A stretch of 53,183 nucleotides of DNA from Polyangiaceae bacterium (GCA_009781005.1 WQYX01000024.1:1-53183), one strand, 5' to 3'; positions 41,166 to 50,863 are shown, numbered from the stretch's first letter. Notes: generated from the letters alone by a model not told the origin. Numbers and translations: made by a program.

Positions 41166-43589
41166 CTAGCGTGTGCGGACGAGCCCGGCGATCTGTGACC
41201 GGAGAGGTTCCTCGCACTGGCGGCCGAAACTCTCGACGAACGCGCTGCCCCCGGGCCCGCCGATCGCCACGAGGGCGTGGGCAATCGCAAAAGTGACTGT
41301 ATTGTGCATCTTCGTACGCCGCCTGTTCCCGAGCGTCCGGCGCAAGACGGCATCCGCAAGCGCCACGGCGTCGGCATTTGCATGTGCGAGGGCATCGGCA
41401 ACGGCAGCCTGGAGCGCCGGTCGGTGCGAATCGGCCGGACCCAACATCGGCTCCACGCGTCGCACGACGTGTTCGTCAATCGCGTCGAGATCACGCAGCG
41501 ACGCGAGCGCCGCAATGCGCACGTCATCCTCGGTGTCGTTGAGCAGCAAGCCAAGGAGCAGCGCGCGAGCGCGGTCGCCCCAGAGCCTGGCAAGCGGATC
41601 GGTCGCGACACGCCGAACGGCGGGATCACCCCAGCGCACGTGTGCTGCCACGACGGAGCCGACGGCCTCCGTGGAGCGTGCCCCGGCGTGTGCGTCGGCA
41701 TTCGGCGGGATCACCATCGCGCGCAGGAGATCTTCGGCGAGCCGCGGATCGTGCACGTTCGTGCCGCCAGGAGCATTTCGCTCGAGCGCGAGAGCGACGA
41801 GCGGCCATGCCGATGATTCCATGGCGCGCAGCGTGGCAACGAATCGGGCGCGCATGGATGGAGTTGCGCGCGCCCTGACCCGCGCTGCGTAGACCGCGTG
41901 CGCAGCGGCGAGCCCCAGCGACGCGAGCAGCTTGCACGGATCTTCGTCATCCGTCGACAGCGAGTCTTCTGCCGCCGTTCTCAGCGACGCCGGATCTTCG
42001 AGCGTGCGCACGACGCGCATCACGAGATCCGCGATGCGCGCGTCCGCGAAGCCAACTTGTGGCGTCTTGAGGAGAGCGATCACGCGAGTGAGCGGCGCGT
42101 ATTGCTTGCGATCGAGAAGGACGCGCATGGCCGCTGCGAGGAGCGGGGCGCTCTCTTCGAAGGTCGTTACGTGCGCGAGCCGTTCGCCGAGGACGCTGCC
42201 GGGATCCTGCGCGAGCCGCGCCGCGAAGCCGTAAACGTCGGCTGCTTGCGCGCCGCGCGTGCCTGCAGTTCGAGATGCGCTACCGGGTGCCGCCGTCGAC
42301 GGCGGCGTGCTCTTCCTTTCGCCACTGCCCGTGGAGCTCTTGCCGAACGCGTTGCTCGCGATCTGGCGGAGCAGTCCTCTGACGTCGCGCATGCACGCGG
42401 GCCTCTCGGACGGCACCTTGCGCATCATGCGCAAGATGAGCGTCTCGAGATTCGCGTCGAGGGGGCGAATGAGCGACGGTCGAGGGGGCGCCTGGTGCAA
42501 ATGCATTTCGGCGATCTTCGCCGATGACTCCGCCAAGAACGGGAGCCGACCAGTGGCGAGCTCGAAGAGGATCACGCCGAGCGCATAGATATCCGTTCGA
42601 CCGTCGACCTCGCGCGCCTCGCACTGCTCCGGAGACATGTACGCGGGCGTGCCGACCAGGCCGCGCGCGCCCGCCTGTGCGGCGATACCAAAATCACACA
42701 CCTTGGCGATCTCGATCGCGCGTCCTTCGTCGTCGATGCTCTTGACGAGGACGATGTTCGACGGCTTCACGTCGCGATGGATGATGCCGCGCGCATGGGC
42801 ATGTCCGAGACCCGCCGTGACCTGGATCGCGATGTCGAGGATGCGTGCGAGCGGGAGTGCTCCCTGATCTTGGATGACTTCTTCGAGCTCGATGCCGCGC
42901 AGAAAATCCATCGCGAGATAGAGCAGGCCGTCGGGCTCTTGTCCGTAGTCGATGATGCGAATGACGTTGGCGTGATCGAGCTGGCTGATAGCCAGCGCCT
43001 CCGCCTGAAAGCGTGAACAGAACGCGATGTCACGTCGGAATTGTTCGTGCAAAACCTTGACGGCGAGCTGCGTGCCGAGCTGGCTGTGACGAGCGCGATA
43101 GACGGCGCCCATTCCACCTGCGCCGATGAGCGCCTCGACGACGTACTTGCCTCCTGCAAGCTCCCGTCCCACGAGGTTCTCGTCTTGATCGGGCGAACTC
43201 GTTGCGCTCGCAGGCTCGCCGCCCAACGCGCGCGCGTGGCGAGCGGTGAGCGTCGTCGTGCGCGCACGCTTTGCCCGGAGAGCCGGGATGGGATTCGAGC
43301 TCGGAGGGGCGGCAGGCAGAACGTCTGGCAACGAGCCGTACGGATGAAGGCGGAGCGGGTAGCCTCGCTCCGTGGGTGCGCCGGCGGGCTCGGCGAGCAC
43401 GAGCAGAGGTTCGTCGTGTCCGGGCGTCGAGACTTCGAGCACGTGCAGAGACGCATCGACCGGCGGGTCGAGGAGCGGGACGATCACCGTCCGTCGGGCG
43501 TCGGCGAATTGCTCGACGGCTGTCCTGGCCTCTTCGTCCACGAGCTCGGCGACGAGCACTGGAAGGAGAACGTCGGGGCCTTGGCTCAC
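41166..43589 (-). CDS. Ser/Thr protein kinase with C-terminal HEAT repeats
   Basis: 807 residues from a GTG start. Residues 1-95 form an unassigned beta-rich domain (VIVPLLDPPVDASLHVLEV, LLVLAEPAGAPTERGYPL) that faintly resembles a PilZ fold. The kinase domain is about 149-420: GAGGMGAVY glycine loop, Lys178, HRDVKPSN (catalytic Asp273), DFG (299-301), GTPAYMSPEQ. It looks fully active. Residues 470-807 are helical HEAT-type repeats (VRWGDPAVRRVATDPLARLW, DDVRIAALASLRDLDAIDEH). There is no membrane helix. The HEAT region probably binds substrates or regulates the kinase. Confidence 0.9.
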   Translation of the reverse strand: MSQGPDVLLPVLVAELVDEEARTAVEQFADARRTVIVPLLDPPVDASLHVLEVSTPGHDEPLLVLAEPAGAPTERGYPLRLHPYGSLPDVLPAAPPSSNPIPALRAKRARTTTLTARHARALGGEPASATSSPDQDENLVGRELAGGKYVVEALIGAGGMGAVYRARHSQLGTQLAVKVLHEQFRRDIAFCSRFQAEALAISQLDHANVIRIIDYGQEPDGLLYLAMDFLRGIELEEVIQDQGALPLARILDIAIQVTAGLGHAHARGIIHRDVKPSNIVLVKSIDDEGRAIEIAKVCDFGIAAQAGARGLVGTPAYMSPEQCEAREVDGRTDIYALGVILFELATGRLPFLAESSAKIAEMHLHQAPPRPSLIRPLDANLETLILRMMRKVPSERPACMRDVRGLLRQIASNAFGKSSTGSGERKSTPPSTAAPGSASRTAGTRGAQAADVYGFAARLAQDPGSVLGERLAHVTTFEESAPLLAAAMRVLLDRKQYAPLTRVIALLKTPQVGFADARIADLVMRVVRTLEDPASLRTAAEDSLSTDDEDPCKLLASLGLAAAHAVYAARVRARATPSMRARFVATLRAMESSAWPLVALALERNAPGGTNVHDPRLAEDLLRAMVIPPNADAHAGARSTEAVGSVVAAHVRWGDPAVRRVATDPLARLWGDRARALLLGLLLNDTEDDVRIAALASLRDLDAIDEHVVRRVEPMLGPADSHRPALQAAVADALAHANADAVALADAVLRRTLGNRRRTKMHNTVTFAIAHALVAIGGPGGSAFVESFGRQCEEPLRSQIAGLVRTR

Positions 43590-43824
43590 GGAGCCATTCT
43601 AAACGCGGACCCGCACGCACTGGGCAGATCTTCTCGCAGGCTTTGCGCCCGCCAGCGCAACGGCGCGTTGGCGACGATTTCGCACATGGAAAGGATGTTC
43701 GTGCCTCGCAAAAAATTCCCGTGTGTGAGCTTGTAAACAGCCGCGATATCGGGACCTGTCGACGAACGGCTGCCGTCACGCGCCTTGCATAACAGGACCA
43801 AAACGGATTTGCTCTGAGGTCAGG

Positions 43825-46632
43825 ATGAAAAAGCCCGTCCGAAGGAAGGTAGCCAGCGTTGCCATTGTCCTGGCAACCTGGGCCTGCAGCCAGAGCAAGC
43901 CGAATGCAGCGGACACGAGCAGCGGTGGTCCCGGAGGCGGCACGGCAATGAGCTGTGCAAGCCCCAACACGGGCTGCCCGTGCGCCGAACCCGGTAAGGT
44001 GGTCGACTGCGGAGAGGTCACGCTCCAATCGGGCAATTACGTCTCGTGCTCCATGGGGCAGAGGACGTGTCAGGGATCGACCTGGGGCGAGTGCATGGGA
44101 GACCAGGTCACCACCAAATTCTTCGCGGGTGGAGCGGGTGGAAGCGGCGGACTCCACCGTACGAGCTTGGCATTGTTGCCATCGGACTGTTCCGATAACC
44201 CATGCGATCCGTATTGCCAAAACTATGTCGACGACCCGAGCGGAACGACGCCGCCGCCGGGTTTTACGGATGTCGATGGAGGTTGGGGGGTCATCGGGGG
44301 AAGCGGCGGAATCGTGCCCGGCGCGGTCCAGACAACGGCGAACGGCGACTCCACGTGCACGCCTATGCTGAATGTCCACTCGGACCCATGCAGCGCAACC
44401 CCGCTCTCGTCCTGCCAGCAGGACTTCCGCTGCGACACGGCAACCGACACGTGCATTTGGAATGGCGGAGAGGGCTATTACGACCCAAATGCCGGAGGTC
44501 CCGATCTCACGATTGGCGCGGCATGTGACATCGGCTGGGGCGAGATCATGCCAGTTTGCAATCGTGGTTCAACGGCGATTGCGGAGGGCTCGCCAATCAA
44601 TATCTTTATTACCAACCCGCCCACGCCACCCGACGGATGTGCGCCCATCGCGGACGTGCCTTCGTGCACACAGCCCGTGCCTGCCGGTGGACTCGCTCCC
44701 GGAAGCTGCATGAACGTCGTCTGCACGGTGCCGGGCAACAAATTCGTAATCGTCAATCCAGCCAACCCCGGTGCGGTCGTCGAAGCGCCGGGACACTGCG
44801 CGAACAACGGGGCCTTTGCGACCATCGAGGGGACTCCGGGCTGCGCAACCTGCCAGTCGTGCAATACGGTGGTTACGGGCCACGTGAAAGATCCAGGGAT
44901 GTCCGTTGGTCTGAGCGGCATTACGGTCTTCGAACCGAACCAGCCACTTGCCGCCATTGCAGACAATGTCGGCGGCGCCACGCGCCCGCCATGTGACACG
45001 TGCGAGTCCTTGCTCGATCCGGCAACCTTTTCAACCGGCGTCAATACGGCCGTCGACGGAAGCTTCACGCTTCAGAACGTCACGCCCGGCCATAACCGGC
45101 AGATCGTCGCACAGACCGGACGCTGGCGCCGTGTCGTTACCCTCGACATCCCGGCGTGCCAAACCACGGCGCTCCCCGACGATCAAATTCGAATGCCAAG
45201 GAACCGCGCCGAGGGCGATATCCCGAAGATGGCACTCGTCGAAGGCCAGCTCGAAGCCCTGAGTTGTTGGCTTCTCAAAGTGGGTATCGATGAAAACGAG
45301 ATCTGGCCTCGTGGCGGCGTCGCTCCAGGGGATGCCGTTGCCAACCAAGCGCGTATTCAGATTTATCGTACGAACGGGTTGATGCAATCGGCTCCTCGCC
45401 CGCAAGCACCGCCGGATACGCAGCTCTGGCAAACCAACGACCTCAATGAATTTAGCGCCGTCATTCTGCCATGCGACGGCGGGACGGCTGCTCGGGGATC
45501 GGCGCCGTCGGCCGCGGATACCGCGGCGATGGCCGCCTATGCCAACGCGGGGGGCCGCATTTTCATGAATCACCGAAGGGGCTCGGACGAGTGGCTTCAT
45601 CAGGACTCGGGGAATGCTCCACCCGAATGGGACAACCCAAACATTTCGACATGGCAAGCCGTCTCCACGACCTGGCCCGCCATCGGCTACATCTTCGGCG
45701 CGGGTGGGGCGGGCAACGTCGCGCAACAAACCTTCCGCAATTGGATGGCCAACTGGGCACCATTCCCGGGACCAACACCGCCTCCTGGTGCCGGGTGGCT
45801 GAATGTCGACAGCCAGAGTCCTACCTCCCTCGTGGTCGGCGATCAGGTCACGGAGTTTGTCCGCGGCCGAGCAGACAACGTTTGGCCGCCGCCGCCATAT
45901 AGCGATGCAACGACGGGCGTGACCGTGTGCTCCGGGAGTGGTCCGGGCTGCTCGGACACGAGCTATACGTACTCCTTGAGTTTCTCCTTCGACACGAGTC
46001 CCACGTTGCCACCATCCCCCATGGGCGGCGCGGGCTACTGCGGTCGCGTCATCTACAACGGCATGCACGTTGCGGGATGGCGCGTCGTGGGGATTACTCC
46101 AGGCAACTACATCCCGGATACGAATACGTTCCCCACGAGTTGCGATCTCAGCTTCGCCCTCACGCCAGAGGAAAGGGCTCTCGAATACCAATTCTTCCAG
46201 CTCGCCGCGTGCGCGCTCGGCAGCGGGCCTGCACTGCCGCCTCCTCCGTCGCCTCCAACCCTGCCCTCGCAGAGCTTCACGCGCGACTACCAAGCCGTGT
46301 GTGCGTCAGGCTACCGGCCCGAGTGGGAATTCTTCTCTTGGCAGGCAGAAGTCCCGTCGGGTGCAACGATCGATTTTCAGGCGCAGACGGCGGCTGCGCA
46401 GGAAGATCTCGCCACGGCTCCCATGGTGGGCGCAGGCAGTGCCATCGCGACCACTGCCACGTGGACGAGCGATCCGAACACCGTCGAATACCATCTCGAG
46501 CACGATATCCCGAGCAACCGGCTCACGAGTCAGTCGTGGCTTCGCATCACGATGAATTTCAATCCGAACGGCCCTGTGTCACCCATACTCACGAATTGGC
46601 GCCAGACCTTCGACTGCATCCCAGCGGAGTGA
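43825..46632 (+). CDS. Large Cys-rich surface lipoprotein
   Basis: 935 residues. The N-terminal signal ends ATWAC (Cys21), fitting a lipoprotein. Numerous paired cysteines occur in the first 480 residues (CASPNTGCPCAEPGKVVDC, CSDNPCDPYC, CATCQSC, CDTCESLLD), with a carboxypeptidase-regulatory-like beta domain near 345-425 (VVTGHVKDPGMSVGLSGITV, DGSFTLQNVTPGHNRQIVA). The C-terminal half is unassigned. Multi-hundred-residue Cys-rich lipoproteins of this style are typical of Polyangia. No catalytic residues can be named. The 235 bases before it hold no gene. Its TGA overlaps the next ATG by one base. Confidence 0.78.
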   Translation: MKKPVRRKVASVAIVLATWACSQSKPNAADTSSGGPGGGTAMSCASPNTGCPCAEPGKVVDCGEVTLQSGNYVSCSMGQRTCQGSTWGECMGDQVTTKFFAGGAGGSGGLHRTSLALLPSDCSDNPCDPYCQNYVDDPSGTTPPPGFTDVDGGWGVIGGSGGIVPGAVQTTANGDSTCTPMLNVHSDPCSATPLSSCQQDFRCDTATDTCIWNGGEGYYDPNAGGPDLTIGAACDIGWGEIMPVCNRGSTAIAEGSPINIFITNPPTPPDGCAPIADVPSCTQPVPAGGLAPGSCMNVVCTVPGNKFVIVNPANPGAVVEAPGHCANNGAFATIEGTPGCATCQSCNTVVTGHVKDPGMSVGLSGITVFEPNQPLAAIADNVGGATRPPCDTCESLLDPATFSTGVNTAVDGSFTLQNVTPGHNRQIVAQTGRWRRVVTLDIPACQTTALPDDQIRMPRNRAEGDIPKMALVEGQLEALSCWLLKVGIDENEIWPRGGVAPGDAVANQARIQIYRTNGLMQSAPRPQAPPDTQLWQTNDLNEFSAVILPCDGGTAARGSAPSAADTAAMAAYANAGGRIFMNHRRGSDEWLHQDSGNAPPEWDNPNISTWQAVSTTWPAIGYIFGAGGAGNVAQQTFRNWMANWAPFPGPTPPPGAGWLNVDSQSPTSLVVGDQVTEFVRGRADNVWPPPPYSDATTGVTVCSGSGPGCSDTSYTYSLSFSFDTSPTLPPSPMGGAGYCGRVIYNGMHVAGWRVVGITPGNYIPDTNTFPTSCDLSFALTPEERALEYQFFQLAACALGSGPALPPPPSPPTLPSQSFTRDYQAVCASGYRPEWEFFSWQAEVPSGATIDFQAQTAAAQEDLATAPMVGAGSAIATTATWTSDPNTVEYHLEHDIPSNRLTSQSWLRITMNFNPNGPVSPILTNWRQTFDCIPAE

Positions 46633-47285
46633 TGAGAAACACTCTTTATTATAGTTTTCGAAAGACCTTTGCATATGCCATCGCATGCGCAACGGGCGCG
46701 GCCTGCGTGCTTGGATGTTCATCGAGCGATGGACGTCCACCCGCAGCCGACCTCGATACGTCGCCGCCGTCGAACACGGGAACGACGGCATCGGCCCCGG
46801 ATGCGAGCGCGGATGCAGCCGCCGACGCAAGCGCAGATGCGGACGCCGGCGCAGATGCTTCAGCCGATTCGACGTCGTGCACGAGCGCCACGCTCCTCGG
46901 GCCCGCGCCTCTTCAGGAGCTTGGGGTAGCCGGAGACGCGCCCGTGCCCGTCGGCGGATCGATTGTGCCCGGCACCTACATCCTCGAAGAGATGTACGAG
47001 AACGTCGACTCCGCTGACACGGGCCCCACGGGCTACTTCGCGCAAAAGAACATCGCGCTCGACGGCAATAATTTTGTGTTTGTCGAGTCGGAGGGGACGA
47101 GAAGTGCGATGCAGCCGCCGGTCGTCACCGGAGGCACGTATGCCGTCTCTGGCGCGAACCTCGTTCTCTCCCCGTTCTGTCCATCCGCAGCCGCAACCCG
47201 CACGCTCGGCTACACGGCATTGCCACCCACGTTGATGTTCTTTTATGACGACGGGCGGCGAGAAGTGTATCGCCTCGAGCCTTAA
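46632..47285 (+). CDS. Small lipoprotein with Asp/Ala-rich linker
   Basis: 217 residues. The signal peptide ends in the lipobox VLGC (Cys29). A low-complexity linker follows (PDASADAAADASADADAGAD), then a compact beta-rich domain (VGGSIVPGTYILEEMYENVD, KNIALDGNNFVFVESEGTR, GGTYAVSGANLVLSPFCPSA, TLMFFYDDGRREVYRLEP) of lipocalin-like appearance. It is translationally coupled to the large lipoprotein (TGATG) and probably acts with it on the surface. The function is unknown. Confidence 0.75.
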   Translation: MRNTLYYSFRKTFAYAIACATGAACVLGCSSSDGRPPAADLDTSPPSNTGTTASAPDASADAAADASADADAGADASADSTSCTSATLLGPAPLQELGVAGDAPVPVGGSIVPGTYILEEMYENVDSADTGPTGYFAQKNIALDGNNFVFVESEGTRSAMQPPVVTGGTYAVSGANLVLSPFCPSAAATRTLGYTALPPTLMFFYDDGRREVYRLEP

Positions 47286-47311
47286 GTCTCAGGCGTCGCG
47301 CCTCACAAACT

Positions 47312-47341
47312 AGACAGCTTTCAAATTACGGCATGCTGTCT
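47312..47341. repeat. Family A arm remnant re-folded as a small hairpin
   Basis: AGACAGC-TTTCAAATTACGGCAT-GCTGTCT. The left part (TAGACAGCTTTCAA) is a one-base variant of the family A left end TAGACCGCTTTCAA, and the change is matched in the facing arm, so a 7-bp stem is kept. It lies between the small lipoprotein and the permease gene. Confidence 0.5.
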
Positions 47342-47357
47342 GCTTGACGTCGCGTGC

Positions 47358-48458
47358 GTGACGACACCCGACACGGAATCGTCCGGCAACGGCCAATCGA
47401 AGCGACAGCGCACGTGGGCGCTCATGGGTGTTGTCCTTGTGTCGTTCAGCCTCGCGGCGTGGGTTGCCTCGCCGCTTTGGGTGTCGATCATGCTCGGCGT
47501 CGTCATGGCTGTCTCAGCAAACCGCCCGTATGCCGCGCTGGTGCGCCGCCTCGGAGAACGTCGCAAGCCGTGGGCCGCAGCGTTGATCACGATGGTGAGC
47601 GGCATCGGTGTTGCGGCGGTCGGCGCGACCATCGTCTTGCTCGCGGTTCACGAACTCTCGGCGCTCGTCGCGCGATTCAACGAGCCCGGAAATTCTGCGC
47701 TTCCAAGTCTTCCAAGTGTCGTTGGCGGACGCGCGGAGCGCGTCATGCAGGACGTCGGCATCGATACGCAACGCGCATACGACTGGGTGCGCGGCGAGCT
47801 CGAGGCCGCCACGCGCTACGCAGCCACCGCGGTGGCCATCGTCCTTCGCAAGACGAGTTTCGCTCTGCTCGGTTTGATCGTCGCGCTCATAACAATGTAT
47901 TATGCATTGATTGAGCGCGAGGGCATCGAGCGCCGGCTCGAGCGCCTGCTGCCGCTCGATCCGCAGCACACGCGCGCGCTCTTGCACGAGGCAAGCGAGG
48001 TCGGGCGCACGGCATTCGTCGGCACCATCGTCACGGCCGCAATCCAGGGTGTGATCGCTGGCATTGGCTACGCGGCGCTGGACGTCCCTCATGCGATAAC
48101 GTGGTCCATCGCAACGGCGCTCACGTCCTTTGTTCCGTTCGTCGGGACGTTCATCGTGTGGATCCCCGTGGCGGGCTACCTCCTGATGGACGGACATCCG
48201 GTGCGCGCGGTGCTCATGGTCGTGTGGGGCTTGCTCGCGGTGACGTCGCTCGCCGACTACGTCATCCGGCCTCGGCTTGCCTCCGGCGGCCATCACGGTC
48301 ATCCGTTCCTCACGCTGATCGCGCTGCTTGGAGGCATCGAGGTCTTCGGGCTCGCAGGGCTCATCATCGCGCCCGTCGTGATGAGCGTGTGGGTTGCAGC
48401 GATGAGTCTCTACGAACGCGAGCTCGAAGCCGGCCATATCGCGGACACGCACCCGTGA
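47358..48458 (+). CDS. AI-2E family transporter (PerM-type permease)
   Basis: 366 residues with about eight membrane helices: LMGVVLVSFSLAAWVASPLWV, WAAALITMVSGIGVAAVGATIV, FALLGLIVALITMYYALIE, FVGTIVTAAIQGVIAGIGYAAL, WSIATALTSFVPFVGTFIVW and GGIEVFGLAGLIIAPVVMSVW. The GYAAL-DVPHAI...ATALTSFVPFVG and VFGLAGLIIAPV segments are diagnostic. Members export diverse small molecules or ions; the substrate is unknown. The start is GTG 47358. It converges on the kinase-receiver gene with only 16 bases between. Confidence 0.9.
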   Translation: MTTPDTESSGNGQSKRQRTWALMGVVLVSFSLAAWVASPLWVSIMLGVVMAVSANRPYAALVRRLGERRKPWAAALITMVSGIGVAAVGATIVLLAVHELSALVARFNEPGNSALPSLPSVVGGRAERVMQDVGIDTQRAYDWVRGELEAATRYAATAVAIVLRKTSFALLGLIVALITMYYALIEREGIERRLERLLPLDPQHTRALLHEASEVGRTAFVGTIVTAAIQGVIAGIGYAALDVPHAITWSIATALTSFVPFVGTFIVWIPVAGYLLMDGHPVRAVLMVVWGLLAVTSLADYVIRPRLASGGHHGHPFLTLIALLGGIEVFGLAGLIIAPVVMSVWVAAMSLYERELEAGHIADTHP

Positions 48459-48474
48459 GTAGTAAGAGCGCGGG

Positions 48475-50154
48475 CTAACGTGTTAGCGCGTTGCGTGAAG
48501 ACGGCGGCATGAGCTGCGCATGGCGCGATCGCATCGTTCGTCGGATGACGAGCTCGACGTCGTCGGCGTTGACGGGCTTCACGAGAAACGCGTCGGCTCC
48601 CATCCCGGACAGACGCTGCCAGTCGCGCGGACCACCTTCTGCGGTCAGGACGATGATGGGGGTGCGCACAGCGCCATCGAGCGTGCGAAGGAGTTGTGTG
48701 AGGCGCGCGCCGTCCATCCCTGGCATCTGCAGATCAGCCAGCACGACCGAGTAGGGACTCGCTTCGAACACCGAGATCGCTTCCTCGCCGCTGGCCACGC
48801 GATCGATGGCGGCCTCAGGAAAACGCGCCGAAAGCGACGTCGCAAGGATCTCGCGCCAATCGAGATCGTCGTCGACGATGAGGATGCGTTCCGGCTCACG
48901 TGCGCCGCTGTATTCTGCAAGTAATGCTCTGCGGAACGCATCGGGCGTTGGCCATCGCTTCAGTGGATCTTTGGCGAGCGCCTTGAGCACGACGTCGTCG
49001 AAGCCGGGCGGAAGATCTGGCCGCACCTTGCTCGGGGGCTCGGGATCGTTCAGCACGTGCTGCGAGAGCACGCTCATGTCGGTCTTTCCGACGAACGGCG
49101 GGCGCCCGGTGAGAAACTCGTACGCGATGCACCCGAGCGCGTAGATGTCACGACGATTCGCGAGCTCCGGTGCTTCGTCTTCACCGAGGGCAGCTTCGGG
49201 CGCCATACACGACGCGCTTCCGACGATGAAGTTGCCACCGGTCGCACTGTCGAGCACGCGCGCGACGCCGAGGTCTCCGACGGCGACGCGGAATCCGCTC
49301 TCCGGGACACGCTCGCTCTGAGGACCAACGACGGCCGCGAGAGGCCTGTCTCCGCTCGGTTCCGGGCGACTCCATGGTCCGGAAGACGAGAGCGCCCCGC
49401 GACTCCACGCGCTCGCTCGGATGGGACCTTGCCCCCAATCGATGAGCAGGTTTGTCGGCTTGAGATCGCGATGCACCGTGCTGGTCGCGTGGATGGCCTC
49501 CACACCGAGACACGCTTGATCGAGGATGCAGATGGCTTCGTCGAGATCCGGGAACGAATCTGCGGGACGCGTGTGCAGCCACTGATCGGCCGTGCGTCCG
49601 TCGACGTATTCCATGACGAAGTAGGGCGTGCCCTGATGCTCACCGAACGCAAACACGGAGAGCACGTTGCGGTGTGAAACCCGCGCCATTGCGCGCGCTT
49701 CGTTATGGAAGAAGGTGCGCATCTCGGGGAACGCGAAGAGCTCAGGCCGAATGAACTTGATGGCCACTTTGCGATCGAGCCGCTCGTCGACCGCGAGCGC
49801 GACGACGCCCATGCCACCGACACCCAGGGCACGCTCGACTCGGTAGGTGCGATCGACGAGATCGCCCGCTCGAAGCCCGACGGCGCTCAGAGGATCGGCC
49901 GTGGTCCTCGCCTTGGCGTCGTCAGGGTCTGGGGGTTCGTGATGACTCGGGCGCACATTTTTGGCAACGGCTGCCGCCTCGACGACGGTGCCAGCGGACG
50001 ACGATGGCAGGGCAGGCATGAAGTGCGCGACGGTTGGCTCGAGCGCGGATACGACGGGCTTGCCCACGGTCACCGTCTTCGCCGCCACAGCGTCTGCGGG
50101 CCTCTTGGCCGCAGAGGCTCGCGTTGATGCGTCTTCGCGATCTCTGCGCGACAT
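48475..50154 (-). CDS. Ser/Thr protein kinase fused to a response-regulator receiver domain
   Basis: 559 residues. Disordered N-terminus (1-100). Kinase domain about 103-415: GVGGMGVVA, Lys133, HRDLKPTN (228-235, catalytic Asp230), DLG (294-296) instead of DFG, APE (318-320). A 55-residue Ser/Pro/Arg-rich insert sits between HRDLKPTN and DLG. The receiver domain (about 422-540) has DDD (428-430), phospho-acceptor Asp474 in LADLQMPGMDG, Thr504 and Lys526. Thus one polypeptide joins Hanks-type and two-component signalling. ATG 50154 is preferred over the upstream frame because GGGAGG lies 4 bases before it. Confidence 0.9.
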   Translation of the reverse strand: MSRRDREDASTRASAAKRPADAVAAKTVTVGKPVVSALEPTVAHFMPALPSSSAGTVVEAAAVAKNVRPSHHEPPDPDDAKARTTADPLSAVGLRAGDLVDRTYRVERALGVGGMGVVALAVDERLDRKVAIKFIRPELFAFPEMRTFFHNEARAMARVSHRNVLSVFAFGEHQGTPYFVMEYVDGRTADQWLHTRPADSFPDLDEAICILDQACLGVEAIHATSTVHRDLKPTNLLIDWGQGPIRASAWSRGALSSSGPWSRPEPSGDRPLAAVVGPQSERVPESGFRVAVGDLGVARVLDSATGGNFIVGSASCMAPEAALGEDEAPELANRRDIYALGCIAYEFLTGRPPFVGKTDMSVLSQHVLNDPEPPSKVRPDLPPGFDDVVLKALAKDPLKRWPTPDAFRRALLAEYSGAREPERILIVDDDLDWREILATSLSARFPEAAIDRVASGEEAISVFEASPYSVVLADLQMPGMDGARLTQLLRTLDGAVRTPIIVLTAEGGPRDWQRLSGMGADAFLVKPVNADDVELVIRRTMRSRHAQLMPPSSRNALTR

Positions 50155-50362
50155 GCTGCCTCCCGCCCGTCCGGCGCGGGACGCTCGCGCGAGCAGTCCC
50201 GTTGCCGAAAAAGTCGACGCACCGTGCAGCACGCCCCGTACCACGAAAGGGCCAGTCGCCTTGAAGGCATTAGGCAGCGGGAAACGACTCGTACCGAGCC
50301 AACTTCATCCACGCGAGCACGCACGCGTGTGGCGCCTCCGCTCCTTGGTGTGCTCTGTGACC

Positions 50363-50378
50363 TATGATCGCGATCACA
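50363..50378. promoter_or_regulatory. CRP/FNR-like operator candidate
   Basis: TATGATCGCGATCACA matches the CRP-family consensus TGTGA-N6-TCACA with one change, and contains the 12-base perfect palindrome TGATCGCGATCA. It lies 39 bases upstream of the Cys-rich lipoprotein ATG at 50417, in the divergent region facing the kinase-receiver gene. The rest of this 262-base gap shows no gene. Confidence 0.4.
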
Positions 50379-50416
50379 GGCTTTTCGACGCAGCGTGGTC
50401 TAAAATAAACGCCACG

Positions 50417-50863
50417 ATGAGTGACGTGAGATACGCACGGATGGCATCCGTTTCGCTCGCTGCTCTCGTCTTCGTGGCGGTCACGGCGTCCTCGCAGGCA
50501 GGCTGCAATTCGGAGACAACCGCGTGCCAGATAGATGACGACTGCGCGATCGGAAGCGTCTGTGAGAAGAGCAAGTGCGTGGGGATCTCGGCGTCGGACG
50601 CCGGCGGCGACTCCACTGCACCAGCCACCGCGTGTGTGGCCTCCGGTTCAATATGCACGGCGGACACGGACTGTTGTTCGCTGCGCTGCAGCACCGTTGG
50701 CCGGTGCGTGGACACCGGAGGATCGAGCGGACGGCCAGACTCCGGATCGGGCGGATCGCCAGGATCAGGCGGGACGAGTAGCTGTTCGAATCTCTACGAC
50801 GCATGCGCCGGCGACATGGACTGCTGTACGGGCCTGCTGTGCCAGTCAGGCATGTGCCGTTGA
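50417..50863 (+). CDS. Small Cys-rich lipoprotein (Dickkopf-like cysteine pattern)
   Basis: 148 residues. The signal peptide ends SSQAGC, a lipobox with Cys near 28. Three cysteine modules follow: CQIDDDCAIGSVCEKSKCVG, then CVASGSICTADTDCCSLRCS...GRC, and CSNLYDACAGDMDCCTGLLCQSGMC, with a Gly/Ser linker (GGSSGRPDSGSGGSPGSGG) between the last two. The C-x(5-6)-C-x(3-4)-DCC-x(2-3)-L-x-C spacing is the knottin-like pattern common in myxobacterial surface proteins. The function is unknown. Confidence 0.78.
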   Translation: MSDVRYARMASVSLAALVFVAVTASSQAGCNSETTACQIDDDCAIGSVCEKSKCVGISASDAGGDSTAPATACVASGSICTADTDCCSLRCSTVGRCVDTGGSSGRPDSGSGGSPGSGGTSSCSNLYDACAGDMDCCTGLLCQSGMCR

